Shown in pieces: positions 1 to 8,896 of a stretch of 64,000 nucleotides of DNA. Each line of letters begins with the position of its first letter. The first letter of the stretch is position 1. A program made the translations under genes and the position numbers. The notes under the pieces are model-generated. The model saw nothing but the letters and a program-made list of their open reading frames with translations. It was not told the origin of the DNA and made no database searches. This DNA is from JBFMDN01 sp040753915. GTDB taxonomy: Bacteria > Desulfobacterota > Desulfomonilia > Desulfomonilales > Desulfomonilaceae. Location: NCBI GenBank assembly GCA_040753915.1, contig JBFMDN010000022.1, positions 16,870 through 80,869 on the forward strand. The letters run 5' to 3'.

Positions 1-43
1 GTTGCATTCTCCCAGCATGGGAGAGACGAGACTACGGACGCCC

Positions 44-826
44 TTATGTTCCTCTGCGAAACACCAGGAGCACTCTCTCACCCCGAGCCACCCCCAGCTC
101 CCGGGCAGCGTTTCCTCCGTTGATAGCTATTTCCAGGTAACCGAAGCTATTGACGAGCGCGAGCGGCTGACCAGGCGGAGCCTCGCCGTAAAATCGGCTC
201 AATCCGCTGATCTCTACACTTCCTAACCTGACGCTCAAGACCGGATGGGAAAGCAGCGCCTCTTCAATGTTGGTGGTGAGGTTCCCAAATCGATCGATAT
301 GTATGACTTGCCCCTGCACCCGCGTCTCATGAAGCTCGGGGGCTGCTATGGAAAAGCCGATGGGATCCCGCACCAACGGCCCAATACTGTCAAATCTTGC
401 TCCCAGAGACAAATGGGCTGCCACAGGCGCGAACACGTCTCTGCCGTGAAAGGTCGGATGGGGCTCATCGAGGACCAAGAGAGGATTACGAATTTCGCGG
501 ACATCCTTCGACTGGGCAGCACCGAGGACCAATGAAAAAATCCCATTGTCCGGCCCCACGTAGAACCTCCCGTCAGCAGCGGCCACTATTCCTCTCCTGG
601 AGCTTCCCACTCCCGGATCCACCACAGCAACATGGATCACTCCTGGTTTGTAGTATCGCGACACGCCCTTTAGAACCAGCGCCGCCTCCAAAATCGAAAA
701 GGGGTCGATATCGTGAGTCACGTCAACCAGCATAGCGTTCGGATTTATTCCAAGGATGACCCCTTTCATCTGGGCCACGTATCCGTCTCGCGTCCCGAAA
801 TCCGTGGTAAGTGTGATTAGGGTCAT
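44..826 (-). CDS. SAM hydroxide adenosyltransferase (DUF62 family)
   Basis: This 260-residue protein matches the S-adenosyl-L-methionine hydroxide adenosyltransferase family, which splits SAM with water-derived hydroxide to give adenosine and methionine. The N-terminal TLTTDFGTRDGYVAQMKG signature with its conserved Asp is present, followed by DVTHDIDPF and a VVDPGVGSSRRG loop. The C-terminal half carries the family IDRFGNLTTNI segment. The start is set at 826, where AGGAGGTG lies six bases upstream; a longer frame to 844 has no ribosome site. It is the first gene in the window and reads away from comF. The family is well supported; its physiological role is poorly understood in general. Confidence 0.9.
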   Translation of the reverse strand: MTLITLTTDFGTRDGYVAQMKGVILGINPNAMLVDVTHDIDPFSILEAALVLKGVSRYYKPGVIHVAVVDPGVGSSRRGIVAAADGRFYVGPDNGIFSLVLGAAQSKDVREIRNPLLVLDEPHPTFHGRDVFAPVAAHLSLGARFDSIGPLVRDPIGFSIAAPELHETRVQGQVIHIDRFGNLTTNIEEALLSHPVLSVRLGSVEISGLSRFYGEAPPGQPLALVNSFGYLEIAINGGNAARELGVARGERVLLVFRRGT

Positions 827-1051
827 GAACTCACCTCCTGTCAAACAGGCGAGCCCGCTGGAGAGAGCATTTTCGGCCGCAGTGTCGTGAACCTACCGAG
901 AGCGTCGCCGCAAGCAGCATAATAACACAGTACCGTTTCGCTCCACGGTGTTTGGTCGGCTCGCGGATCCCGCATGGCTTGCCTCGTAACGTGAAATCAG
1001 GTTGTGCAAGTATTCCGGCGCTCTCGTGAATTCCTCTGATTACAAATTCCG

Positions 1052-1081
1052 TTGACTTCTTTGCATCAAATTGATCAATAT
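1052..1081 (+). promoter_or_regulatory. candidate sigma-70 promoter for the ComF-like gene
   Basis: TTGACT at 1052-1057 is followed about 18 bases later by CAATAT (1076-1081) in a locally AT-rich stretch. It is correctly placed upstream of the ComF gene. Seen by eye only; the -10 is imperfect. The rest of 827-1126 holds no convincing gene. Confidence 0.35.
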
Positions 1082-1186
1082 TGATAGATTGGCGAATGTT
1101 GTGGCCGGAGACAATCCCTATCTCCAATGCTGAGACTTTCCCGTGTAGTCTCCTTGCTCCCCCGAAATAAGACGGAGGATCTTCGC

Positions 1187-1954
1187 GTGCTCACCAGCGT
1201 AATTTCGCTCTTTTCTCGAGCTGCCGTGGCCGGCCTGTTTCCACCAATCTGCAGCTTCTGCGGTACAAGGGGCTCGGATCCTCAGACCCTCATTTGCGGA
1301 GATTGCCTCGAGTCCATCAACTGGATAGGCGAACCGTTCTGCAGTCAATGCGGAAAGTTTGCGCCTGGTCTGCACCACTCGCCAGCCCGCGTGTGCGGTT
1401 CCTGTCTCTCGTCTAAGCCACCCTTCGAAAGCGCCAGATATGGTGCCCACTATAACGGCAGCCTGAGGAAAGCGATCATTGCGTTCAAGTTCTATGGTGC
1501 GCTCCATTTGCGCCGCCCTCTCGGCTATCTCCTCCTGCAAACCTATGAGAGACACTTCCTGGATGCCCGGTTCGACGTGATCCTGGCGGTTCCGATGCAT
1601 GAGAAGCGACTGATTTCCCGTGGCTTTAACCATGTGCTTCTCCTCGGGGAGAAGCTGGCCGCAGAAACAAACATCCCTCTTGACCGAACCGTGTTAAGAA
1701 AAATCAAGGACACGGCTCCACAGGTGGGACTGACCCGAGCTCAGAGAAAGAATAATCTTCGAGGATCCATGCATGTGGCGGACCCCCAGCGGATCAAGGG
1801 GAAGCGTGTGCTCCTCCTCGATGACGTTTCCACGTCAGGAGCCACCCTCACAGAGGCTGCAGGCGTGCTGAAAAGGTCCGGGGCATCTCAGGTGCACGGC
1901 CTCGTTCTAGCGCTCAAGTCCGACACAAACGATGATCATTCTGCATCTCTGTGA
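1187..1954 (+). CDS. ComF family protein (zinc finger plus phosphoribosyltransferase domain)
   Basis: The protein has an N-terminal cysteine-rich zinc-ribbon region (CSFCG, CGDC, CSQCG and CGSC pairs) and then a type I phosphoribosyltransferase fold ending in the PRPP-binding motif VLLLDDVSTSGATL. This is the architecture of ComF/GntX proteins, which act in DNA uptake in competent bacteria and whose exact reaction is unknown. GTG at 1187 is chosen because GGAGG sits eight bases upstream; the in-frame ATG at 1127 has no ribosome site. It stands alone between divergent and unrelated neighbours. Confidence 0.85.
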   Translation: MLTSVISLFSRAAVAGLFPPICSFCGTRGSDPQTLICGDCLESINWIGEPFCSQCGKFAPGLHHSPARVCGSCLSSKPPFESARYGAHYNGSLRKAIIAFKFYGALHLRRPLGYLLLQTYERHFLDARFDVILAVPMHEKRLISRGFNHVLLLGEKLAAETNIPLDRTVLRKIKDTAPQVGLTRAQRKNNLRGSMHVADPQRIKGKRVLLLDDVSTSGATLTEAAGVLKRSGASQVHGLVLALKSDTNDDHSASL

Positions 1955-2067
1955 TAGTATGCTCAAGAGCATTCAAGATAGTCCTGAATCCGATTGACAC
2001 GGCAAATCATGAAGGGGAAGCGTGAAAAGGCGATCGGCGCTCTAAATTCAAAGGGAGGAGACGAATC

Positions 2068-3528
2068 ATGGCCCTGATGACCCCAGAGGCTTACGAAGAA
2101 AGCCTCAGGCAGATGAAGCCCCGCATATTTATGAACGGCAAACGGATAGAGAGCGTACTGGACAATCCGAACACAAGGACCGTGGTCGAATCGAACAAGG
2201 CAAGTTACGAGTGGGCTCTGGATCCGGAGTCTCGGGACATCATGAGCTGTTATTCTCCCCTCATCGGCGAGGTGGTAAACCGTTACACCCATGTGAGCCA
2301 AAGCACGGAAGACCTGGAGGCAAAGGCCCTGGCGGGAACCTTCACGGCGGAGAGGCTCGGAACCTGCATATACAGGTGCGTAGGCTACGACGCATTTCAC
2401 TCATTGGCCGCGACGACCTGGGAAATGGACCGAAAACTGGGAACCGACTATCATCCCCGATTCCTGGAATATCTCAAGATGGTCCAGCGCAGAGATCTTT
2501 CCGTAGCGGGTGCGCTCACCGAGCCGCGCGGCAACAGGCAGAAACGGGCATTGGACTGGCCCGATCCGTACTTATCCCTGAAACTCGTTGACAAAAACAA
2601 GGATGGGATAGTGGTTCGCGGAGCAAAAATCAACATTAGCGGGGCCTTCGCCAGCCACGAGCTGGTTGTGCTTCCTCAGTCAGCCCATACTGCGGACGAA
2701 GCGGACTATGCCTTGGCGTTCGCTGTTCCTGCCGACTCGCAGGGGATTACGTACATCTGCCAGTATTCTCCCTATTCTGCTGAGCGAGAGCAGACTGAGG
2801 ACATCTTCGAGCTGGGAAATCCCCGATTCGGCCAGCGGGAGACCTCCATGGTGGTTTTCGACAATGTTTTCGTGCCCTGGGAAAGGGTCTTCCATTGCGG
2901 GGAATCGGAATTTTCGGCCACGTTTGTGGCCAGGTTTGCCAAGACCCACAGAATGACATGTGGTGGAACCTGCAAAGTGGGCTTCATGAATCAGATCATC
3001 GGAGCCTGCAAGCTCATCCAGGAGTACAAAGGTCTCGAAAGGGTCTCCCACATCAACGAGCAGATCTGCGAGATGGTTGTACTGCGAGAGACGGGGAGAG
3101 CTTGCGGACTGGCAGCCGCGCGAATGGGCACAGAGGAGCCGAGAGGCTCGGGAGTGTTTCTCCCCGACGAGGTAATGGGAAATGTGTCCAAACTCAACAT
3201 CTGCAACGCCTTCTGGAGGACTATGGCCTTGGCGGGAGATATCGGAGGCGGACTCATTGTAACCATGCCGTCGCTCAAGGAGCTGAAAACCCCTGAAACC
3301 GGCGCCTATGTAGAGGAATTCTTCAGCTTTGGATCGGATGAGCCCACAGAGAACATTCTGAAAGTGCACAAGCTGCTGCAGCACTGGACCGCAGGTCTGC
3401 ACGGGGTGGGAACCTGGCACGGAGCCGGACCGGTCATGGCCCAGAAAATCATGCTTCAGCGGGTGGTGAAGTTCGATCACGAAAAGGACCTTGTGAAAAA
3501 GATCCTGAACCTGAAAGACAAGGACTAG
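2068..3528 (+). CDS. abfD: 4-hydroxybutyryl-CoA dehydratase / vinylacetyl-CoA isomerase family
   Basis: This 486-residue protein belongs to the HpaB/4-BUDH flavoprotein family and most resembles AbfD, which dehydrates 4-hydroxybutyryl-CoA to crotonyl-CoA with FAD and a [4Fe-4S] cluster. The cluster ligands of the clostridial enzyme are C99, C103, H292 and C299. Here C100 and C104 form the expected C-x3-C (TCIYRC), and H294 with C298 or C302 lies in THRMTCGGTCKVG. The spacing from His to the last Cys is one residue longer than in AbfD, so the exact ligand is uncertain. GGGAGGAGA precedes the ATG. It points to 4-hydroxybutyrate or related acyl-CoA metabolism, but a different substrate is possible. 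Confidence 0.85.
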   Translation: MALMTPEAYEESLRQMKPRIFMNGKRIESVLDNPNTRTVVESNKASYEWALDPESRDIMSCYSPLIGEVVNRYTHVSQSTEDLEAKALAGTFTAERLGTCIYRCVGYDAFHSLAATTWEMDRKLGTDYHPRFLEYLKMVQRRDLSVAGALTEPRGNRQKRALDWPDPYLSLKLVDKNKDGIVVRGAKINISGAFASHELVVLPQSAHTADEADYALAFAVPADSQGITYICQYSPYSAEREQTEDIFELGNPRFGQRETSMVVFDNVFVPWERVFHCGESEFSATFVARFAKTHRMTCGGTCKVGFMNQIIGACKLIQEYKGLERVSHINEQICEMVVLRETGRACGLAAARMGTEEPRGSGVFLPDEVMGNVSKLNICNAFWRTMALAGDIGGGLIVTMPSLKELKTPETGAYVEEFFSFGSDEPTENILKVHKLLQHWTAGLHGVGTWHGAGPVMAQKIMLQRVVKFDHEKDLVKKILNLKDKD

Positions 3529-3530
3529 CA

Positions 3531-3673
3531 GGCCTTGTCTTCTGCCCCATATGAGTGGGAGAGAGCACGGTGGTGCCTGTCCGTGAGAGCCCCCCTTTAT
3601 CCCCCCGTTAACGGGGGGAGGGTGCGTGTAGCCTCCCTCGAGGCGGAAACTAACCGGACTTTCCAAAAAGTGG
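3531..3673. repeat. dispersed GTTAAC-palindrome repeat, copy 1
   Basis: About 140 bases closely matching 4179-4322. The core at 3601-3618 is a perfect palindrome, CCCCCCGTTAACGGGGGG. Shared flanks include GGCCTTGTCTTC at the left and CGGACTTTCC at the right. It follows directly after the abfD stop codon. The rest of 3674-4178 holds no gene I can support, only a shorter palindrome at 3981-4000. Confidence 0.75.
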
Positions 3674-3980
3674 ATTGATATTCACTGTAAGAGATTGAGT
3701 CCCTGAAGTCTTTAGCTGGAAGCTGCGTGTCCCTGACAGGCATCCGAAAAGAGTACTTGCCGAGGAGAATGGATTTTGATTGGTGGCTTCACGCTTGTGC
3801 CGCTCTCCCCCGAGCCAAGGCCACTCCTGAAGCGGAAAGTGATTGTGAGGTTAGGGTGTGAGCTCATAGCCGGAAGACTTCTTGGTATCAACCACCCTCA
3901 CGACAATCTTACTCCTTGTTTTGGGCAGCTCCGGCCTAAGGGGCTGGAATGCCTGCCTCTTGGGAAAGGCTCGATGCCCC

Positions 3981-4000
3981 CCTCCCCGTTAACGGGGAGG
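3981..4000. repeat. GTTAAC-centred palindrome (short form)
   Basis: CCTCCCCGTTAACGGGGAGG is a perfect 20-base palindrome with the same centre as the longer copies at 3531 and 4179, but without their shared flanks. Confidence 0.65.
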
Positions 4001-4178
4001 GCTGGGGTGGGGCTTCTTCATCTGCACTCCGAACGACCGAGACTTTCCGGCGTGCGTTCAGCCCTACTGGGAAGCCGCTGCGGTTAGATTCCTTAAGGTA
4101 TCCCAAATTCTCCAAAGGCGGCGCGAAACGCGAGTCAAGGTAATGCAGCGATGCCTGCTCATAACAGCCGAACCCGCG

Positions 4179-4322
4179 GGCCTTGTCTTCGGCCCGATAT
4201 GCGTGAGGAAGAGCACGTTGGTGCCTGTCCGTGAGAGCCCCCCTTTATCCCCCCGTTAACGGGGGGAGAGTGCGTGCAGCCTCCCTCGAACAGGAGACTG
4301 GCCGGACTTTCCAGCAAGTGGA
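4179..4322. repeat. dispersed GTTAAC-palindrome repeat, copy 2
   Basis: Second long copy of the unit at 3531-3673, in the same orientation, with the palindrome at 4249-4266. It lies downstream of the minus-strand DUF169 gene. The two copies could form strong hairpins in either transcript; whether they act as terminators is inference, since no T-tract follows. Confidence 0.75.
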
Positions 4323-4448
4323 CAAGTATTCCCAGGGAGGAACTGACTCCCCACCTGCGCATCGAACATTGCAGACCGCGCGACATCCTCCTTGCCCGCA
4401 AAGGACCCCTGCCCCGCAGCCTTTTCACACGCTTTTCACCGATTCCTT

Positions 4449-5234
4449 CTATTCCTTGGCTGTCACCTGAGAACCGTACACCGCGGCCAGGGCACTGTAG
4501 GGGCTGACCTGGGCTCCGAACTGGGAGATGGGGTAACGGATACCTTTCTTGTAGAGAGTTTCAATATTCCTGAGGATGCGCGGGCATTCCTTGGCAGGCA
4601 GGCCAATGGCGAGCTCATCATCTGCAGCGTGGCCGAATCGGCGCTCTCCGTAACACGGGATGGAAAGGGCCGGAACTTGATCCACAAAGCACCGTCCGAT
4701 CACGTCCGAGCACGAGGTTTCTCCAACAGAGTAGAACACGAGCCGTTCAAACCGATCATATTGAATCGCGTTAACCATGAGGGACATTTGGGCGGGGTTC
4801 CCGTAGATGAGCACTAGGTCTGGGATGAAGGGGTCGTATGCCGTTGGCGCTAGCATAAACGCCTTATACGTGCCGTACGGGATCCGCTGGATGATTGCTT
4901 CACACCTCGCTGCATCCTCTCTGTGTTCCAGCCACACAATATTGCGCATCGAGCCGCTGGTTATGAATTCGGGGAGCTCCGACAGACCAAGAACACTTGC
5001 GCATCCCGGGGTCACGAGATCCTCCGCGGTTCCTCCTACGGTCCAGTCGAATGTTCGAACTATAGTGATCAATTGACAGAGGGAAAGCTTTTCAGGTGGT
5101 CGTCTCAACCACTTGTTTTCAGAGAGCTCCTCGGGATCCTCCAACATCTTCAAGCCGACCGGAAAGGTCTTCAGACGAAGGAAATGCTCCATTTTCCTTG
5201 TCCATTCCGACCATCTCATTTCCTGGATATCCAT
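4449..5234 (-). CDS. DUF169 family protein
   Basis: This 261-residue protein is recognisable as a DUF169 member: an N-terminal FLRLKTFPVGLKML segment, a central CQLITIVRT with conserved Cys, then GCASVLGL and a C-terminal block with FDR-type and RCFVDQVPALSIPCYGERRF features. The conserved cysteines suggest a cofactor or metal site, but no reaction has been assigned to the family. The start at 5234 has GGAGGT seven bases upstream; the longer frame to 5372 lacks support. Convergent with abfD across the palindromic repeats. Confidence 0.8.
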   Translation of the reverse strand: MDIQEMRWSEWTRKMEHFLRLKTFPVGLKMLEDPEELSENKWLRRPPEKLSLCQLITIVRTFDWTVGGTAEDLVTPGCASVLGLSELPEFITSGSMRNIVWLEHREDAARCEAIIQRIPYGTYKAFMLAPTAYDPFIPDLVLIYGNPAQMSLMVNAIQYDRFERLVFYSVGETSCSDVIGRCFVDQVPALSIPCYGERRFGHAADDELAIGLPAKECPRILRNIETLYKKGIRYPISQFGAQVSPYSALAAVYGSQVTAKE

Positions 5235-5478
5235 CCGTGAACCTCCATGTGTGCTGAACGTATCCTGTGGGAATTGTTTACCATGGTGGCCCGCGTTGCG
5301 AGTCCTCAGCCAGCGGACGGTGCGAAGGCAAAGGTCCGTCTGAAACCCGCCCCTCAAACTGGTGCCCCCCACCCAGCGCGCGGCACCCCAACGCGATCCC
5401 GACCTGGTGCCATTCTCGCCAGCGAGCCCTCTGTACTCCCCGTGCTCGGTGCCGCTCCTGTGAAAAGTGAAGACGGAA

Positions 5479-6114
5479 TTACTTCCGTTTTTCCAGCCTG
5501 AAGTCGCCGTTCAGAATTGCCTGGACCAAGGCTTTGTCATCCTCAATTCGGTAGTTAAACGCAGTGACACATGTCCCGACCCCTACCGTGCGGTGGGCGT
5601 CACTTCCTCCGATCTCGATAAGGCCCATAGCTTCGGCAACCTGGTGAGCAAACCGGTTCTCGTCGTCAGTGACCAGCCCGTTGCATACCTCCAGACCATG
5701 AACCTGTCCGAATGTGGGATTGTCCATTGCGCTTTCTACATCGAGCTCCAACGCTCCGAATCCGAAGACGAGAAAACCTCTGAACGGATGAGCTGCTATT
5801 GCTAGTGCTCCTGCTCGATCCACTATTTTCTTGAGCTCGACAGGAGAAATCAGCCCCTGCGGAGCCTCGTCCAGCCCGTAGACGAGAATGTCTCCGCCGG
5901 TAGTGGTGACTTCAATGCCTCGAAACACAGCAAGCCCATGTCTGTTGCTCAGCTCTCGTGCTTCCTCACGACTCCAGATCTCGTTGTGCTCGGTGATGCA
6001 GACGCCATCCAGACCCGCTTGCTTTGCGGAAACCATCAGCTCGTCTGGGGACATGGTGCTGCAGGGGGAATACGCAGTGGTGTGTAAGTGAAGATCAAGA
6101 TACATGGTGGCCAT
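5479..6114 (-). CDS. PHP-domain metal-dependent phosphoesterase
   Basis: The protein opens with LDLHLHTTAYSPCSTM, the HxH motif of PHP phosphoesterases, and continues with CITEHNEI, AIAAHPFRG and a C-terminal GGSDAHRTVGVGT, which together give the metal-binding His/Asp set. About 210 residues, typical of stand-alone PHP proteins related to TrpH that hydrolyse nucleotides or small phosphoesters. The start may be 6114 (used here) or 6105; neither has a strong ribosome site and translation may be coupled to the gene ending at 6125, only 10 bases away. Substrate unknown. Confidence 0.8.
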   Translation of the reverse strand: MATMYLDLHLHTTAYSPCSTMSPDELMVSAKQAGLDGVCITEHNEIWSREEARELSNRHGLAVFRGIEVTTTGGDILVYGLDEAPQGLISPVELKKIVDRAGALAIAAHPFRGFLVFGFGALELDVESAMDNPTFGQVHGLEVCNGLVTDDENRFAHQVAEAMGLIEIGGSDAHRTVGVGTCVTAFNYRIEDDKALVQAILNGDFRLEKRK

Positions 6115-6124
6115 TTGCCATAGC

Positions 6125-6574
6125 TCACTGAAGGAGAAGGTAGCTCCGGAGACCCGGATAGCGCTCAAAGAAGCTCTCCAAGAATGATTTGGTATCAAGC
6201 CCAGGATCCGCTTCCCGCGCTGAACGCATCTCCCGAGCCAGCTCCGCCCGGACAATGGTTCGGCAGCAATCAATCATGAGGGAAGCCATATGACGGCATC
6301 CGTATCGGCCCAGTTCCTTCTTGATTCTGCCGTCGAGCTCGCCATCGATCTTCCAGCCCTCGGCTCGCTCGAAAACTTGTTCCGCTCGTGGACACCGCTG
6401 AGTGGTGAACCGCTTCATCCTCGCCTGTACGGATTCGATAGTCAATGTGGGCCAGTCAACGGCGATCTCGCACTGCATGGCATAGAGCTCGTCTTCGAGC
6501 ACCCCGCTTGCGACGCGGCGATCCTGTCCCTGTCTTTGGACTCCCACTGATTTGACACGAGAATACTGAAGCAT
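6125..6574 (-). CDS. DUF2889-like protein
   Basis: This 149-residue soluble protein resembles DUF2889: an N-terminal beta-rich part (DELYAMQCEIAVDWPTLTIE) and a C-terminal helix with GYGCRHMASLMIDCC-like cysteines and a short amphipathic tail. The start at 6574 has AAGGAGG five bases upstream. It appears to be co-transcribed with the PHP gene downstream, and it aligns by eye with the next protein upstream, suggesting a tandem paralogous pair. The family has no defined function. Family assignment is moderate. Confidence 0.6.
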   Translation of the reverse strand: MLQYSRVKSVGVQRQGQDRRVASGVLEDELYAMQCEIAVDWPTLTIESVQARMKRFTTQRCPRAEQVFERAEGWKIDGELDGRIKKELGRYGCRHMASLMIDCCRTIVRAELAREMRSAREADPGLDTKSFLESFFERYPGLRSYLLLQ

Positions 6575-6640
6575 GCATCCTCCTTGTGGCAGCGGAAGCA
6601 AGGGAAGAGGTCTCAAGGTATCAAACGGAGGCCTTCCCTC

Positions 6641-7150
6641 TTAGAGGTCTCGAAACGCGGCGCAACTGTCTTTCAACCGCGGGTTCTCGGCCATCTTCAG
6701 GGCCATTTCTTCATTAATGACCGTATGGTTCAGGCGAATCTTGGGACCTTCCGTCGGCAATTCGACCTGCACTCCCGCAAGATCCGTTGCCTTCCTCAAT
6801 TCCGGCACAGTGATGGCGTTAATGAGCATCTCCATTGCATCCAGCACCAGTTCTGCCACCCTGTCCGAGCCTTCCGGCCCGCCGACTAGCCCGCGCACGA
6901 TCTTGGTCATACCGGGCCCCACTCGAACTCCCACCATCTTTTCCGAGGCAGAAGACAGGTCCGGCACGAGGCCCAAGTCGTCTCGTTTCACGGTCAGTGA
7001 GGCATGCCGAATGTCGAGAGCAGGAGCCTTTACATCGAGTGCAATCTCCACACAGAAGAGGTTGTCCTCGTTTCTCAGAAAAATGCGCCAGAGGCCCTGG
7101 TCCAGTGGCTCCACGGTCGTATAGGTATTGTTCTGGTAGTCGAGTATCAC
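6641..7150 (-). CDS. hypothetical protein, paralogue of the adjacent DUF2889-like gene
   Basis: About 169 residues. Its plan mirrors the 6125-6574 product: a short strand-rich half (FCVEIALDVKAPALDIRHAS) then a VGPGMTKIVRGLVGG segment and a helical half (SDRVAELVLDAMEMLINAI). The Cys residues of the neighbour are replaced, so any metal or cofactor site is not shared. I prefer the GTG at 7150, which has AGAGAGG five bases upstream; an ATG at 7174 without a ribosome site is the alternative. Likely in one operon with the two genes downstream. Function unknown. Confidence 0.6.
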   Translation of the reverse strand: MILDYQNNTYTTVEPLDQGLWRIFLRNEDNLFCVEIALDVKAPALDIRHASLTVKRDDLGLVPDLSSASEKMVGVRVGPGMTKIVRGLVGGPEGSDRVAELVLDAMEMLINAITVPELRKATDLAGVQVELPTEGPKIRLNHTVINEEMALKMAENPRLKDSCAAFRDL

Positions 7151-7363
7151 CGCCGCCTCTCTTTCATGCTGCAATCGAATCTTGCATGACCTGATTGTCC
7201 TTGTGGATCTCGGGGGTGCGAATCTAATGTGGATTTGTTCGGCTTAAAAGTCAAGAAAATCCCTCCCACTCAGGCAGCGCAAGCCTGTGGTGACTCCTTT
7301 CACGGATTGGCCGGCAAAATACTGTTTCGCCTGGTCTGATGGCCCTTTGGGGAACCCGCAGGG

Positions 7364-8896
7364 TCACACATTTTCCGGCACCGTGACGATGCGTGCGTCG
7401 ATCGCGTCCGCCTGTTCGTGATCGAGCCTGATCCGCCGACCGTCCGGCAGATGAAGTTGCCAAGCCCCGTCCACTTCCTCCCTGCTTCCAACGCGTATGA
7501 CATCCCCGGTTTCCAGCCCGATTTCCCGGGCAGGCGATCGCAGGAATTCGATGGTAGCGGAAGTGCCCTCACCTAACAGCGAGATCGAGCACACATTACC
7601 CGGAATGCAAGAATTTTGATCGCGCGGGATTTCAGTTCCGTGCGGATCACGTACAGGATGTCCAAGGATGTCGTCCAGGTAGGCTACGGACTCCTTGTCG
7701 TGAACATGCTCGAGCTCGTGGGCCTTCCTGTGGACTTCTGTCACGGCCAGCCCCACTTGTCGCAAGTACGTCTCCCAGAGTCGATGGGCCCGCAACACGC
7801 GATTGGCCTCCTGACGCCCCTGTTGCGTGAGAACGAAATCCCCGTCTGTCTGTTCCAGAAGTCCCTCCCTCGTCATGGATCTCAGGGCTTTGGCCAGACG
7901 CTCGGAGGATGCATTCACGTGGAGAGCGATGGAGGAGCGCGACATCCCGCGGGGCCCGGCTCTCAACACGCAGGTGAGAACATCTTCTACGAGCTGCTGA
8001 GGAACCATTCTCCTTCGGCGCATCCAATTCGCGAGAAGCCCGTACCTTGGTGCCACGAATAGGACCACAATGAACTGAAAGGTGCAGAAGAGCATGATCG
8101 CCCCCCCACCCGAGGAGTCGAGCCATATGCACAGATACAGGCCGCCGATCACGCTTGTCACCCCAAACAGGGCGGAGAGGAACATCATCCGGTCGAGCCG
8201 GTCGCACAGCAGATATGCGGTTGCAGCAGGGGTGATGAGGAGCCCTACCACAAGAATGACTCCAACCATGCTCACTGCGCTGACAACAACAAGGGACACG
8301 CACGTGGTTAACGCATAATCTATAAGAACCACCGGCATTCCAATGGATGCTGCCATGATCGGATCAAAGCTCGTCAGTTGGAAGTATCGAAAAAAGAGCA
8401 CAATGACGGAGAGCACCGCTGCCGCGGCCAAAGCGGCTACCCAGAGATCGGCATCCGCAACTCCGAGCACGTCTCCCATAATGAAATGAACAAGATCGAT
8501 ATGGATGTAATTGCGAAAGACTGAGACCAGGACAACGCCCGCGGCGAATACGCCCGTGTACATGATCCCGATCGCGGTGTCGTCTTTGATCCGCGACACC
8601 CTGGACACAAAACTGATGGAGGAGACAGTAATGATTGCAGCCAGAAGAGAGCCCACCAGCATCGATGGGGCATGCGCCTCCACGGTGAACACGAGCTTCA
8701 TGAACAGGTAGCCACCGGCAACCCCTGCGATCATGGCATGGGAGAGCGCATCCCCCAGAAAAGCCATGCCCCGGAGGATCACCAGGCAACCGACTACCCC
8801 GCACACCACTGCGGCAATTCCCCCTCCTATGAGAGCCTTCTGAAAAAACGTTTCCGTCAGAGGCCCGACAAAGGCATGGATCATGGTTTCGATCAT
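7364..8896 (-). CDS. Zn/Mn ABC transporter permease fused to a DtxR-type metalloregulator
   Basis: Residues 1-290 form a ZnuB/MntB-type permease with about eight hydrophobic segments (for example LIGGGIAAVVCGVVGCLVIL and VGVILVVGLLITPAATAYLL). Residues about 300-430 are a DtxR/MntR winged helix and dimerisation region containing ELEHVHDKESVAYLDDILG and DPHGTEIPRD, the family metal-binding signature. Residues about 440-510 look like the FeoA/SH3-like third domain. The start at 8896 overlaps the ATPase stop as ATGA and has GGGGAG upstream. This architecture parallels chlamydial YtgCR, in which the repressor is released from the permease. The permease-regulator fusion is directly visible; any cleavage here is inference. 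Confidence 0.9.
   Translation of the reverse strand: MIETMIHAFVGPLTETFFQKALIGGGIAAVVCGVVGCLVILRGMAFLGDALSHAMIAGVAGGYLFMKLVFTVEAHAPSMLVGSLLAAIITVSSISFVSRVSRIKDDTAIGIMYTGVFAAGVVLVSVFRNYIHIDLVHFIMGDVLGVADADLWVAALAAAAVLSVIVLFFRYFQLTSFDPIMAASIGMPVVLIDYALTTCVSLVVVSAVSMVGVILVVGLLITPAATAYLLCDRLDRMMFLSALFGVTSVIGGLYLCIWLDSSGGGAIMLFCTFQFIVVLFVAPRYGLLANWMRRRRMVPQQLVEDVLTCVLRAGPRGMSRSSIALHVNASSERLAKALRSMTREGLLEQTDGDFVLTQQGRQEANRVLRAHRLWETYLRQVGLAVTEVHRKAHELEHVHDKESVAYLDDILGHPVRDPHGTEIPRDQNSCIPGNVCSISLLGEGTSATIEFLRSPAREIGLETGDVIRVGSREEVDGAWQLHLPDGRRIRLDHEQADAIDARIVTVPENV

Noticed and set aside
831..1127. 98-residue minus-strand frame
   Set aside because: No family features, no ribosome site, and the region has promoter-like content for the plus-strand gene.
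2680..3666. 328-residue minus-strand frame antisense to abfD
   Set aside because: Shadow of the well-supported abfD gene.
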